DNA of 64,000 nt from positions 20,852,501 through 20,916,500 of the forward strand of contig CM060196.1 in the NCBI GenBank assembly GCA_030549335.1, in the 5' to 3' direction. The notes below the pieces were generated by a model. It had not been told where the DNA came from and made no database searches. It worked only from the letters and a program-made list of their open reading frames with translations. This document shows positions 30,182-44,700 of the stretch, one piece after another (the first letter of the stretch is position 1; each line of letters starts with the position of its first letter). The stretch is from Pontederia crassipes. Lineage: Eukaryota > Streptophyta > Magnoliopsida > Commelinales > Pontederiaceae. The position numbers and the translations under genes were made by a program.

Positions 30182-33100
30182 TTACCATGGATTCACTGGA
30201 ACTGCTTTCGATGTGTCAAGGTGGTTCAACCTGCAAGTTCCAAGGAGGAATTCTGGAAGCTCTTCTTGTGTATTACCCTGCAAGTGAAGTTTTTCCGACA
30301 TCACGTTGAAGCAAAGTTTCATGACTACGCTTGTGCCATTGCATGAATGTTCAGAGGCTAAAAACTTCTAAACAGACACAACTATATGTAACTACAAGTG
30401 TTCAATACCTGAATCAAGAAAGCCATTTCTATGACCAGATTGTTCAAGTAACCAACAACAAGACTCACCACACCCCTTGCAACTGTGGATGAGCCAATGT
30501 CCACTCCAAGCTGAAAGCATATATGCAGAAATGCTATTAGCCAGTTATCTACATGCTGAAGCTTCGCTGTAGCAGCATGAGGTATCATCTCTTCTTTTAA
30601 GCACAAGAATGACATAAGTTGGTATAGATACTTATGCCTTCAAGGGTTATTGAAAACAGATAAATCTAACCTTTAACAGCATCAAGAATGCAAACAACTT
30701 ATACTCTTTATTTATGTATGCCTATACTTTCATTGAACATAACTCCTACTAACTTGATGATCTAAGCATACCTCTATATAGTTACTCCCACGAAAATAGT
30801 TGATTTCTAGAGCTTGGCCCACCAGACATGCTTTCTTGCCAACACTTTGCTTCACTATCCAAGAACCCTAGGAATCAAAATGAAAACGCAATATATAAAA
30901 CAAATAATTTAACAGGCAACGATTAAGATGTCACATTACTGCACATGAATGTACCTTAGATATGTAAGGAATGAGCTTAAACCTTGAATTCCTGTACGCA
31001 TCATCTCCTTTAACAAAACTTTCTAGAAGTGGAACATCTTCCAACGGAGTATCCATCATATAGTATAATGCTAGACTATAAGTGGTTGAACCTGGGACCT
31101 GATTAATATACGCTAATGTTAGACATGGTCGAGATGAATGTTCTGCAGTGAACTACTAATATCATATTTTGCAGCCCAGAAAAATAAAGTTGACATCTCA
31201 CCTGTATGTGGACAATGAAGAAAAATTCTTGCCCGCCTTGTGCTGCATATTTCTACAAGAATCAAGTTTTAGTACCTAAGATTTTATAAAGTCAAAGAAT
31301 AACTGGGGATGACTTCATGCAAACTCTGAGCCCACCTGGACAATCCCACCTGGACGACTGCCAAGATCATCTTCACGTTTATCTGAGGTTAGCCAATCAG
31401 CAGCTACCATTTGCATTAAGGTACCATTGGCTTTGATCTGTTTTTTCATAATAGGAGAAATAACAGTGAAACACTATTAACAAAAGGTAGAAATGCGAGC
31501 TTACAGTATTAAACATGTCCAAAGAGTGTGTTGGATGGCAAGCCTGTATACCACCATATTTGTTCCTTGAAAATTTAAGTTGATACTCTATGCAACAGTT
31601 CATGTGTGTTTTCTTCTTATGCTTATTCTTCAACATGTTTAAAAATAAGAGAACAAGATGTCAAACTAGCAAAAGGGATAAAGGCTACCAATACATGTCT
31701 GGATACCAATATTAATTCATGTCTTGACTTTACTATTTGCGCATTTGCAAAATAGGAAAAAGCCTAATACAACAGTTCTAGAGAGGAATATTGATTTTGT
31801 TCCTGTCCAAATGAATTACAAATTTGAATAACATTTCTAAATGAAGAAATGTTACCTTTTGACGGTCATGCAAGTAAGATTCACTGCGTATTAAGAATGT
31901 TGAAGGATCTGTAGTCGTCCAACTGCAAGGTATACTGCAAGTATGATCTTTCGTCAGAGTAGCCCCATATATGCATGGCATAATATCTTTTGTTACTGAA
32001 GCCTCTTGTAAGTCCATGTAACCTCTCTTTTGAACTGCAAAGTCGGAAATACAGAAACAAATATTAGGGAACAGCTGAATTGACATTTACATGTAACAAT
32101 ATGAATTACACCTGGTCTACCCACCTGCAATATCATGTAACTTTTTAACAAACACAGCAGCTGTTGACAGCTTGGAATGATGTTGGTCCTGCAGCACTAT
32201 CTGACAAATAATACCGGGGTACTAATAAATACTTGTCTAATGTGATTTAAGAAACGGATGACTTGTTTCACTACTTGGTCAATTGCAAAGGCCACATCGT
32301 TTTGAAAAACTTGCCTGGGACTGATTGCTTTCATTGGAAAGCCACAGAGTCTCTGTTTGACCATAATCTGGTTCATTGATGACATCAAAGAATTCATCAG
32401 CTGCATCACTCAATTGAAGAAATGATCCAGCCATGCTCGCATGTACAGAAGAACTTCGTGACTCTTCAGCAGAATTCTCAATATTATTATTATCACCTCC
32501 TGATTGCACTTCTAGTTTTATGTGCTCTTTTTCATTTTGCAGCAATCCTATTCCTCTTGTCATTTCACCAGACGAGAAATCATCACATGCACAGCTACCA
32601 AGTTTTACTCGAAAGAATTCTCGAAGAGCTGTAATGAATAAATGCATGGATAAGACAACACATGCTTAATGAATGGTTCAAACATAAATGAATCAGGTTG
32701 TAAAAATCAGAAAATGAAAATCCACCGTACCTGCAATTCTGCCCAACATCCGCATTGTTATATACTTTGCTGACGAGGTAATCAAATAAGATTTCCAAAA
32801 TTTCCAATCAATTGCAAGCATGTGCTTTACAACTGATTGTTTTCCTTGGCTCACTGGAGATATTACATATCCTCCACCTGAACAAAAACAAAAAAGAAGA
32901 GAACAAAATGAATGGATGTGGAAAACACATCAAATATTTCCAAACGTTTAAGCAGTTGTCCTGCTGAAGTTCAAAGCATACATTACTTTTAAGGCAGGCA
33001 CGGACATAACCCTTCTCAGGCTGACATTTTTTATGGAAAACAGAATGGTAGAGGATCACTGTTACATTTCAAGTTTGAATTAGCTCACAAATGATGAAAA

Positions 33101-36100
33101 TACAATATCCTTTCAATACCAAAGTTCACTTTTTGAATTTACCATATGTTCCATCATCTTCCCTCCTCCAGTAACGACGTAATAGTAAATCTCTTCTTTT
33201 CATTCCCCTGGAAAGTAAACAGGCCAAGGTCACAAAAATGCAATCACCAGCAAGCAGAAAAAATGTCAGAAAGTTAAGGATGTTTGGATCTGACCAGGGT
33301 AACCAGTCGGCACGTAATTTCATATGGACAATATCAGTGTGTCCATCTAATTGTTCAATCACATTGCCTTCCAACAAGCAGAAATCCCATCTACAAAAGG
33401 ATTCAATGTTATATTTTCAGAAGAAAAACATGAAGATTTTGCACTCACACTTTACAAAAAGAATTATTTGTGGGCATCTTCATAACTTGATGTCTTTTCA
33501 TGGCTATCAATCATGTACTTAGCAAAGCATGAATGAAGCTTAATCATGGCAACAAAGATTTCCTTTTGGGTTACCAAATGTTCTTCCGTTTGACAGGCAA
33601 GTGAATTACCCATCAAAAACCTTGTAACATGTTGAACCGTTGAATTGTGAAGACCAGGAGAAAAAGAGCCAGCATTACTTACTCTGATCTTGATGGACCA
33701 AGAGACATCAATGTCCGGAAGATGGCCTCTGAAGTTGCATCAACTACACCTACGGCCATAACAGCTGGATGATCATCCCAACGCTGAATCAAGGGCATTA
33801 CTAATTAGTGTCGAACAACTCAAGCTTTGCCAGGCCAAGTATGAAATACCTTCGTGAGAAAATCAGCCTCCCTTGCCTCCTTAAACAACCTTAATCCTGT
33901 ATGAAAAGCTCTATGAGTCGCAAGGATGTCAGATACAGCAAATAGAAATGGAAAAGAAGGATAGCCATTCCTTACCATTTCTGCAACCAATTATCGACCA
34001 TGTGGAAGGTGCAATAACATCTGATGTCATCGGTTCTGTCTGCACAGGAGAGAAAAAGGTCCAGTCTGGAATCATGGCAAAGAATGATTAGTTGACGGAA
34101 AGAAAGTAACCACCAAACACAAAATTCTCAACTTGACTATTATTTACAATATACATATATTGCTCATGCATTCTAAAGAGTAGCCTACTAATTTAGGAAA
34201 ATAGTTTGTTCCAAAAACTATGATTTAAAACACCAACCTATGGAGTCCATACGACCCTTCCCACACCTCAACCTGCATACCAAAATGTTTGTGAGTTCAC
34301 AAAAATATAAGAGTCTGCTTAACAAAGTAGACGATCAAAGAAAACACGTATATAACTTTGTCAGATAACAGGTGCAAATTATGAATCATAAGCAAGCAGA
34401 TAAATTCTGTTCACTGCAATATGTTATAAAGACAAGCTGTGAAGTCTTTTGTTTCAATATATGAAAAGAGAAGCAAGATAAAGATGGTGCAAAGAGCAAA
34501 TTCTTCATTGAATAACTATATAGAAAAGAGAGAGACTGACAACACATGGAATAGACAAAAAGACAAGAAAAGAGACCAGTATGACCAATCACAGGAGATG
34601 AAGGTATCATTTTCCTTTTACATGTTTCACTACATTGGCACTGAAGATTACCCGACAATTTAGATTGCATTTTAGAGAGATTGTCACTTATTAAATTATC
34701 AGCAATGTGCATTGTTTAGTATGCATATAATCAATTTGACAATCCATATTAGTTGTTTATAATATAAGAAAGATTTACTAATTAAGTAATTACCATACAT
34801 TTTCTATCAATATAATCTTGATTAAATAATTAAGTTTAAAAATTTAAATGATTTATTTTGAATTCTGTAAACTTGAAACACAAACACATATTCCAGACCC
34901 ATACAAATCAAATTTATAAAATAATTATATATTTTATAGAAATATGATAATAATATATTCATAATAATCATTATGAATTGTAATAAACTACAATAATTAA
35001 TAATATATTATTATTTATTAAAAATTAATTAATCATACTAATAATACAATTAATAGAATTGTCAAAAATTTACTTACTAATAATAAGATTATTATGACTA
35101 TTGATAATAATACTATTATTAATAATATGTTAAAATTTATATGATTATTTTTACAATTATTTAATTAGATTTGTGACTTATTTAAATAAAGCTTCAAGAG
35201 GCAAATGCGAAAGCAAAATTAAAAAGATTGACACTCAAGCGACAATTCGAATTGTCATCATCCCACAAATAATTTATATTACCACTTCATAGGCATTGTG
35301 AATTGTCTAGACAATTCAGATTGGTTATTACCTATCACAAATGAACAGAATTATCTGTTGGGCTCAAGTAATTTAATACAATATTACATGTAATCTACAA
35401 AAATTACTTCTACAGAAACACCTACTTAAATTTAAATTTCCACTATTGTGTCTCTCATCTCTTGCATTGCGTAGCAATTTGAAGCATTGGGATGGATAAT
35501 AAACTCTATCTTCACTCAATAGTATATGGTTTTGCTACCAGTTAACATACATTTTCTATCAATATTAGTTGTTTATAATATAAGAAAGACTTACTAATTA
35601 AGTAATTACCATACATTTTCTATCAATATAATCTTGATTAAATAATTAAGTTTAAATATTTAAATGATTTATTTTGAATTCTGTAAACTTGAAACACAAA
35701 CACATATTCCAGACCCATACAAATCAAATTTATAAAATAATTATATATTTTATAATTATTTCCTTCATGCTACAGTTCAGCTGAACTCCTAAAGAAGGCT
35801 TGAGAAGTCGAGGACTTATAAATAGTCCAAAAATACAAATTCCACAGTGCTATCCCCATATTATCTGACACTACTCCTTTCAAAAAAAATTACATGACAC
35901 TACTGTGTGAACAATTTCATAAATCGATGATGCATATCAAATTTCCAGTTTGTGCATCAAACAAAGTGATCACATCTAATTTGCAGTAAGAGGAGGTAAA
36001 CAACCATAAAACTTGATAAGGATAACAGAAACAAATCTCGTAACTCACAAGATACATTTTCTTTTCAATTAAAAAGGTAAGATAATCAAGGACAAAGATT

Positions 36101-37501
36101 GATCACAACCTAAAAGATGGACGTGCTCTTTTAGAGAAACCAATAGTAGTTTCTTCTCTATTTGGACATTCCTGCAAATTCAGAAGCATGTTCAAAATGC
36201 TGCCAAGGAATTCGGATAATCCAAACAAAATCATTGACACCTTCAGAGCTGCCTCCATCAAGGATCTGATCCACTTGGCTGCTTCTTCGGAGCTTCTAGC
36301 GCCCAACTGCAGCATTCTGACATGCTTAATACTCATTGATACATGTTCGCAAGAACAACTAACAATTCTAAATGTGAAAAGATGATGAATCAAACCTTCA
36401 GTTGATCATTGTGATTAGATGCGTTGTACAGTGTAAAAATATAGACAACCTGCATATTGTCACCATAAGCTCTCAACATAATGAGCTTGCTAAAGCTGGA
36501 TGCTATTTCGTACTGGAAGGCACAAAATAGAAAACGTTTGCACGGAAAGTGTAAGACGACTTTAAACCTTACATTTCTGTGTACACTATCTCTCCCATTA
36601 TCTGTGACGCGTATGCAGGAGTCAATCAATGCACTTCTTATAGGATCCTGAAGACAACATATGGGCACATAAACAAAATTGAAGCAGCATGAATTAGGGC
36701 TGAGTATACAATACTTGTGTGTAGATAGATATCTGCAAACCCGATGAATATGACGCCAGTCTCAATTAGATGACTCTAGATCCAGTAAATGAGAACTAGA
36801 AATGAACACACAAAAGGTAACTACCCGTTGAAGTGTAAACTTCAGAAATTTATACAAATTGTTCTTTGGGCCTAAGTTTCTCATATAGAAAAATCATGTC
36901 ATGTCTCTTGGAATAAATCTGAAAATAGAATAGAAAAATCCCCTCACTAGAACACCTATGTTCAATTCTGGATAATGTCATTATCCTACTCATTTTACTT
37001 CACTTGCATGAATATGCATGTAGGGAATGCTAAATGGTGAAAGGCTTGAAAGAGTGATCGGAAGCTTCACAGCATATGAAATTTACAAAGGAAGAATATT
37101 TAGTCTTTACCATCAACTTACCAAGAGAAGAACGAGCAATTCAAAGAGAATATATTCCAAGAAAAATGACAACATCAAGAATAACAACTCAAGAACAAAT
37201 AGAACAAAACAACAAAGATCTCGTATTGAACCAAAACCGATCTCCCAAATTCTGCGATGTCAAATTAAACAAGAAGAAGAAGCAATTGAATACAAAACAG
37301 ATCAATAAACAGGACAAGCAAGGGAGATCCGCCAAAAACCTCTCGCTTCGATGAAGGCACCGCCTTGTAGCAATTGAGGACGTTGTCCTCGAGGACGAAA
37401 TATCTTTTGCGGGAGTATTGGAGCCCAAGGCGATTCGACCTCACAAGGTACAACCACCCCTCCATCCTTCGATCTGATCCTTCTTCCGACGAGATGCCCA
37501 T
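30182..37501 (-). CDS. EDR2-like protein: PH, START and DUF1336 domains
   Basis: Lipid-binding regulator of the ENHANCED DISEASE RESISTANCE 2 family; the best remembered match is At2g28320. EDR2 is a PI4P-binding, membrane-associated negative regulator of cell death and mildew resistance. The role of this branch is less clear. I traced 22 exons: 37340-37501, 36573-36647, 36396-36449, 36241-36306, 36110-36171, 34238-34272, 33976-34065, 33850-33896, 33683-33783, 33295-33390, 33143-33207, 32987-33058, 32731-32877, 32315-32628, 32125-32188, 31856-32034, 31336-31437, 31202-31252, 30955-31098, 30772-30867, 30409-30510, 30182-30277. All phases agree: 739 aa, normal for the family. PH is ~13-120 (MEGWLYLVRSNRLGLQYSRK). 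START is ~165-357 (RWDDHPAVMAVGVVD; RGMKRRDLLLRRYWR). DUF1336 is ~500-735 (ADWLTSDKREDDLGSR; LVVGYLNNLVIEMAFLIQ), ending VPVNPW. The 126-bp intron after codon 462 uses a GC donor. Confidence 0.96.
32189..32314 (-). other. GC-AG intron in the EDR2-like gene
   Basis: The exon ends ...CAG followed by GCAAGT, the optimal GC-donor consensus, and the intron ends CTGCAG. Only this junction keeps the frame into DQHHSKLSTAAVFVKKLHD, which matches the family. Reading through instead meets a stop within 12 codons. Confidence 0.85.
34746..34938. repeat. 193-bp direct repeat, copy 1 (in EDR2-like intron)
   Basis: Nearly identical, and of equal length, to 35562-35754. I see two substitutions by eye. Both copies lie in the large intron 34273-36109. 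Confidence 0.95.
35562..35754. repeat. 193-bp direct repeat, copy 2 (in EDR2-like intron)
   Basis: Partner of 34746-34938, separated from it by about 620 bp of very AT-rich sequence. Just before copy 2 there is an extra piece, ACATACATTTTCTATCAATA, that also occurs inside the repeat. The ends are not TG...CA and no target duplication is visible, so a terminal-repeat retroelement is not supported. A recent local duplication is more likely. Confidence 0.95.
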
Positions 37502-38450
37502 CGGATATCCTTCTTCCTCCTCCCTAAATTTCGTATCCCATCCAATGATGCCACCTTCTCCTTATGCTTCGCCGCCCTCTCCTTCTCAGCGCGACAATGG
37601 CAGACGAAGACGGATGCTCCTCTTTAATCAGAAATGAAATAAAACAGCAGATGAAGAAAGATGTAGCCTTTCTTTCGTTTTCCTGCTCTAGAAAGAGAAA
37701 GGATGGCAGGAGAAAACCCAAGATGGCACCTTTTCTCTCTTGGGTTGTTTTCTTTCTTTGCTTGATTGGTCGCAGCAGCGAGGAAGAGGAAGAAAGTGGG
37801 AGGAAGACAGGACCTGGCAACAGATGATGGGCGAGGCAGGAATCAATCAGCGGATGAGTTGTTCCAACGGCGTGTATTTAAACAAAAGCGTGTTCTTTGT
37901 TGAGCTGGGGAACAATAATACTACGCCTCCTACAATGATGAGAGAGAAAGAGATATGTATATATCTGTAGGAAGAGAAGGGAGAGGAGGAGGAATTCAAA
38001 TTTTGCAGTGGAGAAAAGGAGAAAGAAAGAAAAAAAAAAACAAGGATGAAATTATAATGTTTCTCAGGAGGGGTTGGTGGTGGCGTTCTTGCTTCTCTCT
38101 TGTGACTCCACACAACACAGAAAGAGAGGGAATAATCAGATGAACGAAAGTTCTCACCGCCACCACCAAACTCTCCTACCCCCTGTTTCTTGTCTGATCT
38201 TTTTTTTTCCTCTTTACCCTCTGCCTTTGATTTTTCCTCTCCTTTCTCTCTCCCTCTCTCCCTCCCCCCTCGGCAGTCCGTTTCAAAAGAAAACAACAGC
38301 AAAATGACCAATGCCTGTCGCGTTCTCTCTCCTCTCTGCGTTTATACAACATATGTATTCATGCTGAGATGCGAATTCTCTCTCCTCCCCCCTCTCGCTT
38401 TGTCTGTTATAGGAAAAATGACTGAATTTTAGGAGCGCAAGAGACAAAAC
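37502..38450 (-). promoter_or_regulatory. leader and promoter region of the EDR2-like gene
   Basis: Sequence upstream of the start ATG. It is rich in purine/pyrimidine tracts, including a GA-rich stretch on the transcribed strand around 38220-38275. Several small open frames exist but none is recognisable. No TATA box assigned. Confidence 0.4.
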
Positions 38451-41400
38451 AGGGCAGTGGTTAAACAGGACTTTTTGGTAATTGAAAGCAGCTTTAACTT
38501 CAATTTTTTTTAAAAAAAAATCATCCCTTGACCAGACTAATTATGTTACTTATTTGTTACAGACAAAATTTTAGTAAATAGAAAAGAAAAATAAAGGCAT
38601 TGGTCACTTATCAAGCAATTTAAATACAAATCTCATTAATCATTTTAGGGAAAAAACAATTATTTCTTTTCGGTAACATAATCTCATTATTCAATTATTT
38701 ATTAAATAACATAGTTGTTTTTTTTTCTTGAAGATCGTGCAAACCAATCAAAGGCGCGTAAAACAAGTTGACGCACGGCTTACATTTAATTTAGCAGCTA
38801 CACAACAAATAAATCATAATCATTGAAATAATAGGCTTTAAAAAAGCGATGGATTATTAAATTGTTTAATGTAGGCACTTTTTCTGAATTCTGATGGCCG
38901 ATTCGACGTAAATCTCGAGTGATTACTTTGTTTTTATTTAAATGTATGAATAGTTGATGTGTAATATGTATTTAAAATTTGATGAACTCAAATATTTTAT
39001 TTTTAAAAAAAGTTTAAATAGTTAGTAGAGCAAATTCAATAATTTTATCAACAACTTTGATTTAGTCCAATTGTGAACAATAATTAAGGAGAAAAATATA
39101 TTTTTTTAATATGAATTTCACGAAATTTAAACTTTTGACCTGTTTTGAAATTGTGTTAAAATTTGATGTGTTAATTATTTTCTTTTATAAAAACTTAAGT
39201 CATTCAATGATTTTATATTCTTAAAATCATTAGCGACAATTTTCTCACGACATTGATAATAATTAGAGATGGAAATGAATAAAAAATAAATTAAGATAGG
39301 CGCGTGATTTATGTCACATGCCAAACTTTTGAACTAATTACAAAATCTTGGGGCCATCTTTTCCCATCGAGTCATTAAATCTGTAATCACCAACCGAAGA
39401 CGGTGGATTTCCTGTCACCATATGATTTGGAATGATGCTGACTTTAATTTCCAAGCAACGCCATGATGATTAAGCTTAAGATTAAGTACAACATCAGCAG
39501 CAACTACAACAATGTGTGATTAATGATTATTCAGCAGCATCAAGGTTAGGAATGAAGGCATTCCCTGAGCCACAAAGCCAGGAGGAGATTAGATAAGAGT
39601 TCTCTATTTCTCTCTCTCTTTCTGTCTGTCTCTCTCTCCTCTCTCCAAGGCTACGCCTGACTGTTGATTAGGACCACTGATCAGAGAAAACCTTGGATGG
39701 GTCAATGAGGACATGTTCTTGCTTCCAATCTGGTGCCATTGAAATCTGCAATTGCAGAACTGTATCTGAAGAGGCACTGTTGTGTGAATGCTAGTTTGTT
39801 AATTGGTGCAGAATGGCTATTATATTTTCATCCATCCAAACAGGATAAACAAAAAAAAACATATATATACATGGGTTGAAAAATAATAATTATTGTAGTG
39901 CTGATGTTCACACGCAGGTTGCTCCTATTCATAAACAAAGTGGATGAGTCTGCCATCATCAGCCTCTCTTTATGGCAGCTTTTATTGCCGTGGCATTAAT
40001 TTTGGAATGCAGAATTGATTCGTAAGAGGAGTCAAGTAGTCCAAATGGGCACATTCACATGCCTCTCTTCTCAAGTGGTTATTTCAACAAGTGTGATTGA
40101 CACAATTTATTAGTAGGATTTTGCCTCAATAAGTTGTTACGAGTTAGTAACTTCAAATTCTATTTTTAAAATTATCATTTAGTTAGCAGAATTCATTAGT
40201 CAAGTGAATACGGGGGACCCAGGGTGAGTATAAAAAAAAGCATATGAAAGCATCATCCTGCTTCAATTTTTTTTTCTTCTTTAGCTCCAAATTAAATTAG
40301 GGGGTAAATAAGATCATGCAACCAAGACTAACTCGACAATCCAAAATAGTACTTATGCATAAATAAATCATGAACTAATTTATTAAACAAGTAAGAAATT
40401 GGATCAAATAACTAGTAGTTTTTTTTTTAATCTACGCACTCATTTTTCTCATTAGATTATGGATTTCCAGAAATTTAGTCATTTCAAAGAAGGAACTGGT
40501 GTTAGTTTTGCTATAGATTTCCATCTCCTCTCCAGCTGCCAAAAAAAGAGAATAGGATTCCTCTTCTTGCATTATTTATCATGGCCTGGCCTTATCTTCC
40601 TATTCTTTTGTCATGGCCAATTCATTGTGTGCAATCAATCTAATAGGGGGATCCGACTCCATTTATATTTGCTATCTTATCCCGACTTTTTTCTATTATT
40701 TTAAACTAAATTATAATATAGAAAAAATTAAAAATATATAGACAATGGGGCATTAACAAGTGGGGCTTTAGATGGGGCGTGTGATTTGCATGAAGTGATT
40801 AGGATTCAAAGTTCATGGCATAATAATTTATTTTTTTCCTTATACGAGTAGTGAAATATGATTGTTTAACCTGTTGAATCATGCATTTGGATTCCAAATG
40901 TATTGTACTTTTTTTTATTGCCGGCCTTACAAGCGGTGCTGACGACCCAATTTGAGCAGTGCCCCAATTTGAGCAGTGCCGATGATTCAATCTGCATGAC
41001 GCTAACGATTGTGCACTATTCATATGTTGAAGGTCGATCCATCATCGAATTCAACTAATCCGATTGATCATCTCGTGTCACGTAAGACAATATCAAATGA
41101 TCTAACATCACAATAAAAAAATTTTAATTCACCAGAAGTGATCTAACATGCAACCACCCCCAGCTAGCTACGGTCTAGTAAACAGCTCTCTTTTTTGTTT
41201 TATGTCGACATAAAAAAGGGGAAACATGTTCTTAAATGTCTGTATTGTATAAACATATAAAATACCCATAACACGACCAAAAACCGAGAAAAATATTAAG
41301 TACAGAAATCATTGCCGAGTTCAATCAATCTGCATCATTCACACTCTTCTTTAAATAAAAAAAACAAACTTTAAAAACTTTTTAACTCTAGACCGAAAGC

Positions 41401-41792
41401 CTGGCGTAGACTCGGGATGTGAAAAAAGAAAAGAAAAGACATTTGTGCAATCTGCCCATATATGTCGACCCTTATCAAACACACAACTCATATTTGGTCG
41501 ACAATATACTTTTTTAACTTTACGAATTGAATTCTGTTAATGAGAGGTCACATGAAGAAACCCTGAAAAGTTGAAAGGTAGAGTAGGATTCAAGAAGCCG
41601 CTGAAGAACTTTGATGGTGGTGCCAAAACGAAGTTATATTCAGTGATTGTTCAATAAATAACTTCATTATTTCAACATACAAGGGAATATAATTTTAGGG
41701 GGAAAATGAATAACTACATCAACAAATCAACCTCTATACACAATTAAAAAGAATTAATTCACTGGCCCTTGTATACAAGTACCAAAAACTGG
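38451..41792. other. intergenic, no gene recognised
   Basis: AT-rich spacer between the EDR2-like promoter and the 3' end of the macro/CRAL-TRIO gene. It has a CT tract near 39601-39650 and a short local duplication of CCCAATTTGAGCAGTGCC near 40945-40980. The last ~150 bp are likely 3' UTR. Confidence 0.6.
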
Positions 41793-44700
41793 TCACGCAG
41801 CTCTCTGATAAACATATTTTGTTCTTGGATCAACAATGAGGCCCTTGCCTCCGTTAACTTCAAGATCATGCCTGAGTAAGATTTAAAAACAGATCACTTT
41901 TTGAAGAGCTTTGCAAAACAAAAAAAAGAGGTGGAGTGGGACTTACTGGAAAACGAAGTCAGGGATGGTCAACTGCTCACGAGGAACATATCTGAATAGC
42001 TGCAGCAACCGATCTGCATAAACGATTTTGTTCCAGACCTGAAAGGCATAATCAATTTATTGAATGGAAAGACAAACCCTCACAATTATTTGATCAAGTC
42101 CTGTCTAATTATTTGTAAGAAAAAAAAAAGAAACAACAGGAAAGGTAAAGGAAGGAAATAATACTTCTCCATCCACAAATAGCTGCAAAGCAAAAACAGC
42201 TGCCCTCAATCCTAGAGTAGGATGCAGTACATATATCGCCTACAGCAGCACAAGGTAAGTGGATGAAGGCAAAAAATTGCACTATCTGAAAATTTGCATG
42301 CTACCTATTTAACCTACATGTAGATTATGCTGGTGCTTTCGCCCAAGGATTTGCTGTAACCGTTTCATCCATCCCAAATCTGGTTGCCTAAGGAAAATAA
42401 AAACTAAATCTTCTTACAATAATCTAGAGGCAAACAGGTCAAGCACAAGTAAAAAAAAAACTGATGATTAGTTTTGTTGCGGAAATTACACTTGCAATGA
42501 TGCTGCAGAGTGAAGGTAAACAATGGTGTAAGGCTTCTGAATCAATGGCTCAAACTCCTGTTTGTTTGAACACAATAATTAACTATTACCATATGAAAAC
42601 AAAATGAGAAGATAAAATGAACAATTGCATTGTTGTGTTTTTCTTTTTGAAGAAGCATTTTTGGTGTTTATCTAGAGTTATTATGAAAGAAAGAAATTCA
42701 AAGCTAGGAAATCCTGGTTAATGGAAAGATAAATAAGATCAAAGCATGAGAGTTATATCTAAAAAATAAACACAAAGACAACAGCCAATGATGTTACAAG
42801 AAACTCATGAATGAACAGTCAAGACCCCAACAACAAACCAACACAGTATTTACCTTTACAACATATAGAACAAAACGCTCTAAGTCAAGACATCGTAGGA
42901 GAAAATGTGCGCCTACGACAACCATTACAGGACGCCCCTCACTGTCTACTCCACCTCGATAACTGAAACATGAAATGGAAAGCAGAATAAGCATCTGTGT
43001 AAAAAATGAAATGTAATCAAATAAGAAAAATCGTCAACTGACTGAATAGCATAATAGCATGCTTGATGACATAATTTAAGCCAATTGACATTATTTAGTC
43101 AATCTAAATTCATAACGAAAACTTTGAATGCAAGCATGCTGTAATCTAATTATACAGAGAAACTTCAGAGTATACAGGAAGATTAAATATGAAGTTCAAG
43201 GAAAAATTGGACCAAAATACTTAACACAATTTTCATTTCAGCAATGTCAGAAAGATTGAGAGAATTCGCTTTCGTAAGGTATCTGGAATGGAGTGAATAT
43301 TCTTCAGCAGCTGATAATGGAGGGCTACCAAGATCGCCAAAACCAAGAAGATTAGCACAATTAAATCCACTTTGTGATTGGACAGCCTTTTCGCGCTGTT
43401 CCTTACGGCGTTGATCAGGATCCTTCGTCAAAGACATAAATGCAGGATCAAGGAATGAATCCAAACTGACTGAATTCCTGGAAAGAAAATGTAAGCTAGT
43501 TAGAAGCCATGATAAGCTTACTAAAACAACTGACATTGAACTTCTCTGTTTTTTCTTGAAACAGAAATTTCTTTTTCTTTTTCGAGGATCTCTTAATATG
43601 TCCTCTTTCAACAGCCACCAATTCCTACCTGTAGTTTTCCTCACCGATGGAATACGTGTGAAAGAATGAAGCAAATGACCAAACATTCATATTCTCTTTG
43701 GAAACATGTGAAAAAAAACAGATGACATTACAGTAGTGTTACACACAAACTGCAACTAGAGAGATAATCAGAAACCAGCCCAACACAAGCCACCAATGTA
43801 GAGAGAAAACTCATGCATATGGAATTTATCATGATTCAAACTGGAACTTTGCATATATTGATAGTTGCCGAATAATTTCCTGCACAACTTTTCTGAGAAA
43901 CTCAATGTATTCCCGACATCATGTTTGGAACATGTAAATGTTTCTTGAGGAATAGTTTGGAAAATGTCAATCATCAAGCTAATGTATTCTCTTACCATCC
44001 TGTTATTAAAAGAGAAGGCTATCAAGATCAGAAAAAAAATACTATTATGCCCTGGAACAATACAACGAGGATGCCATGAGCATATCAATTAAAAGAGTGG
44101 TTCTGAAGGTAGAATTAGAGCAATAATCCATTTTTAAAAGTTCAAAGTACTGGGAAGACATGTCGTTAGGAATATTCATTAATAAAATACAAATACAAAT
44201 ACTTAGCCGACCCCACCTAGTGGGATAAGGCTTTGTTGTTGTTGTTGTAAAATACAAATACTCTGAGAAGAAGAGATATATCATAATTATTCCACTTGAC
44301 TAACCGTCTCAATGTCAGCCCAGCATTTGCAAAAGAAGGATCTATTGAGGCTGCCAAAGGTTCACGAGTGGGTGTTGATGCTGCAGGCAAAGGTTTTATT
44401 CTGATTTTTCTTTCATCTATAATTGTTTCTCCATTCTCATCCCCTACATCTGCTGGAAGCTTTGATACAGCAATGTCTTCTTCAACTTTATCTCTTGGAA
44501 AATAAAGTGGAAGCAATCTACACATAATGCATGCAAAAATTGGAATTGGGAAAAGAAAAACATAAAACTGGATGAAAGAAAGAAAAGTTCTCAGACCCTT
44601 TATACATCGTGACATGACATGAACCAGGACTTAGATTGGTATAGCATTTTGACCAAAGTACCTTCTGTATATTTCTGTATCTGATGATGTAGATGTACAA

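Noticed and set aside
34746-35754. TRIM/small LTR element suggested by the 193-bp direct repeats
   Set aside because: Ends are not TG...CA, there is no target duplication, and no primer-binding or polypurine site is apparent.
36455-36560. Reading YEIASSFSKLIMLRAYGDNMQ as extra EDR2-like coding sequence
   Set aside because: Homologues pass directly from the preceding exon to VVYIFTLYN; a good acceptor exists exactly there, so this is intron.
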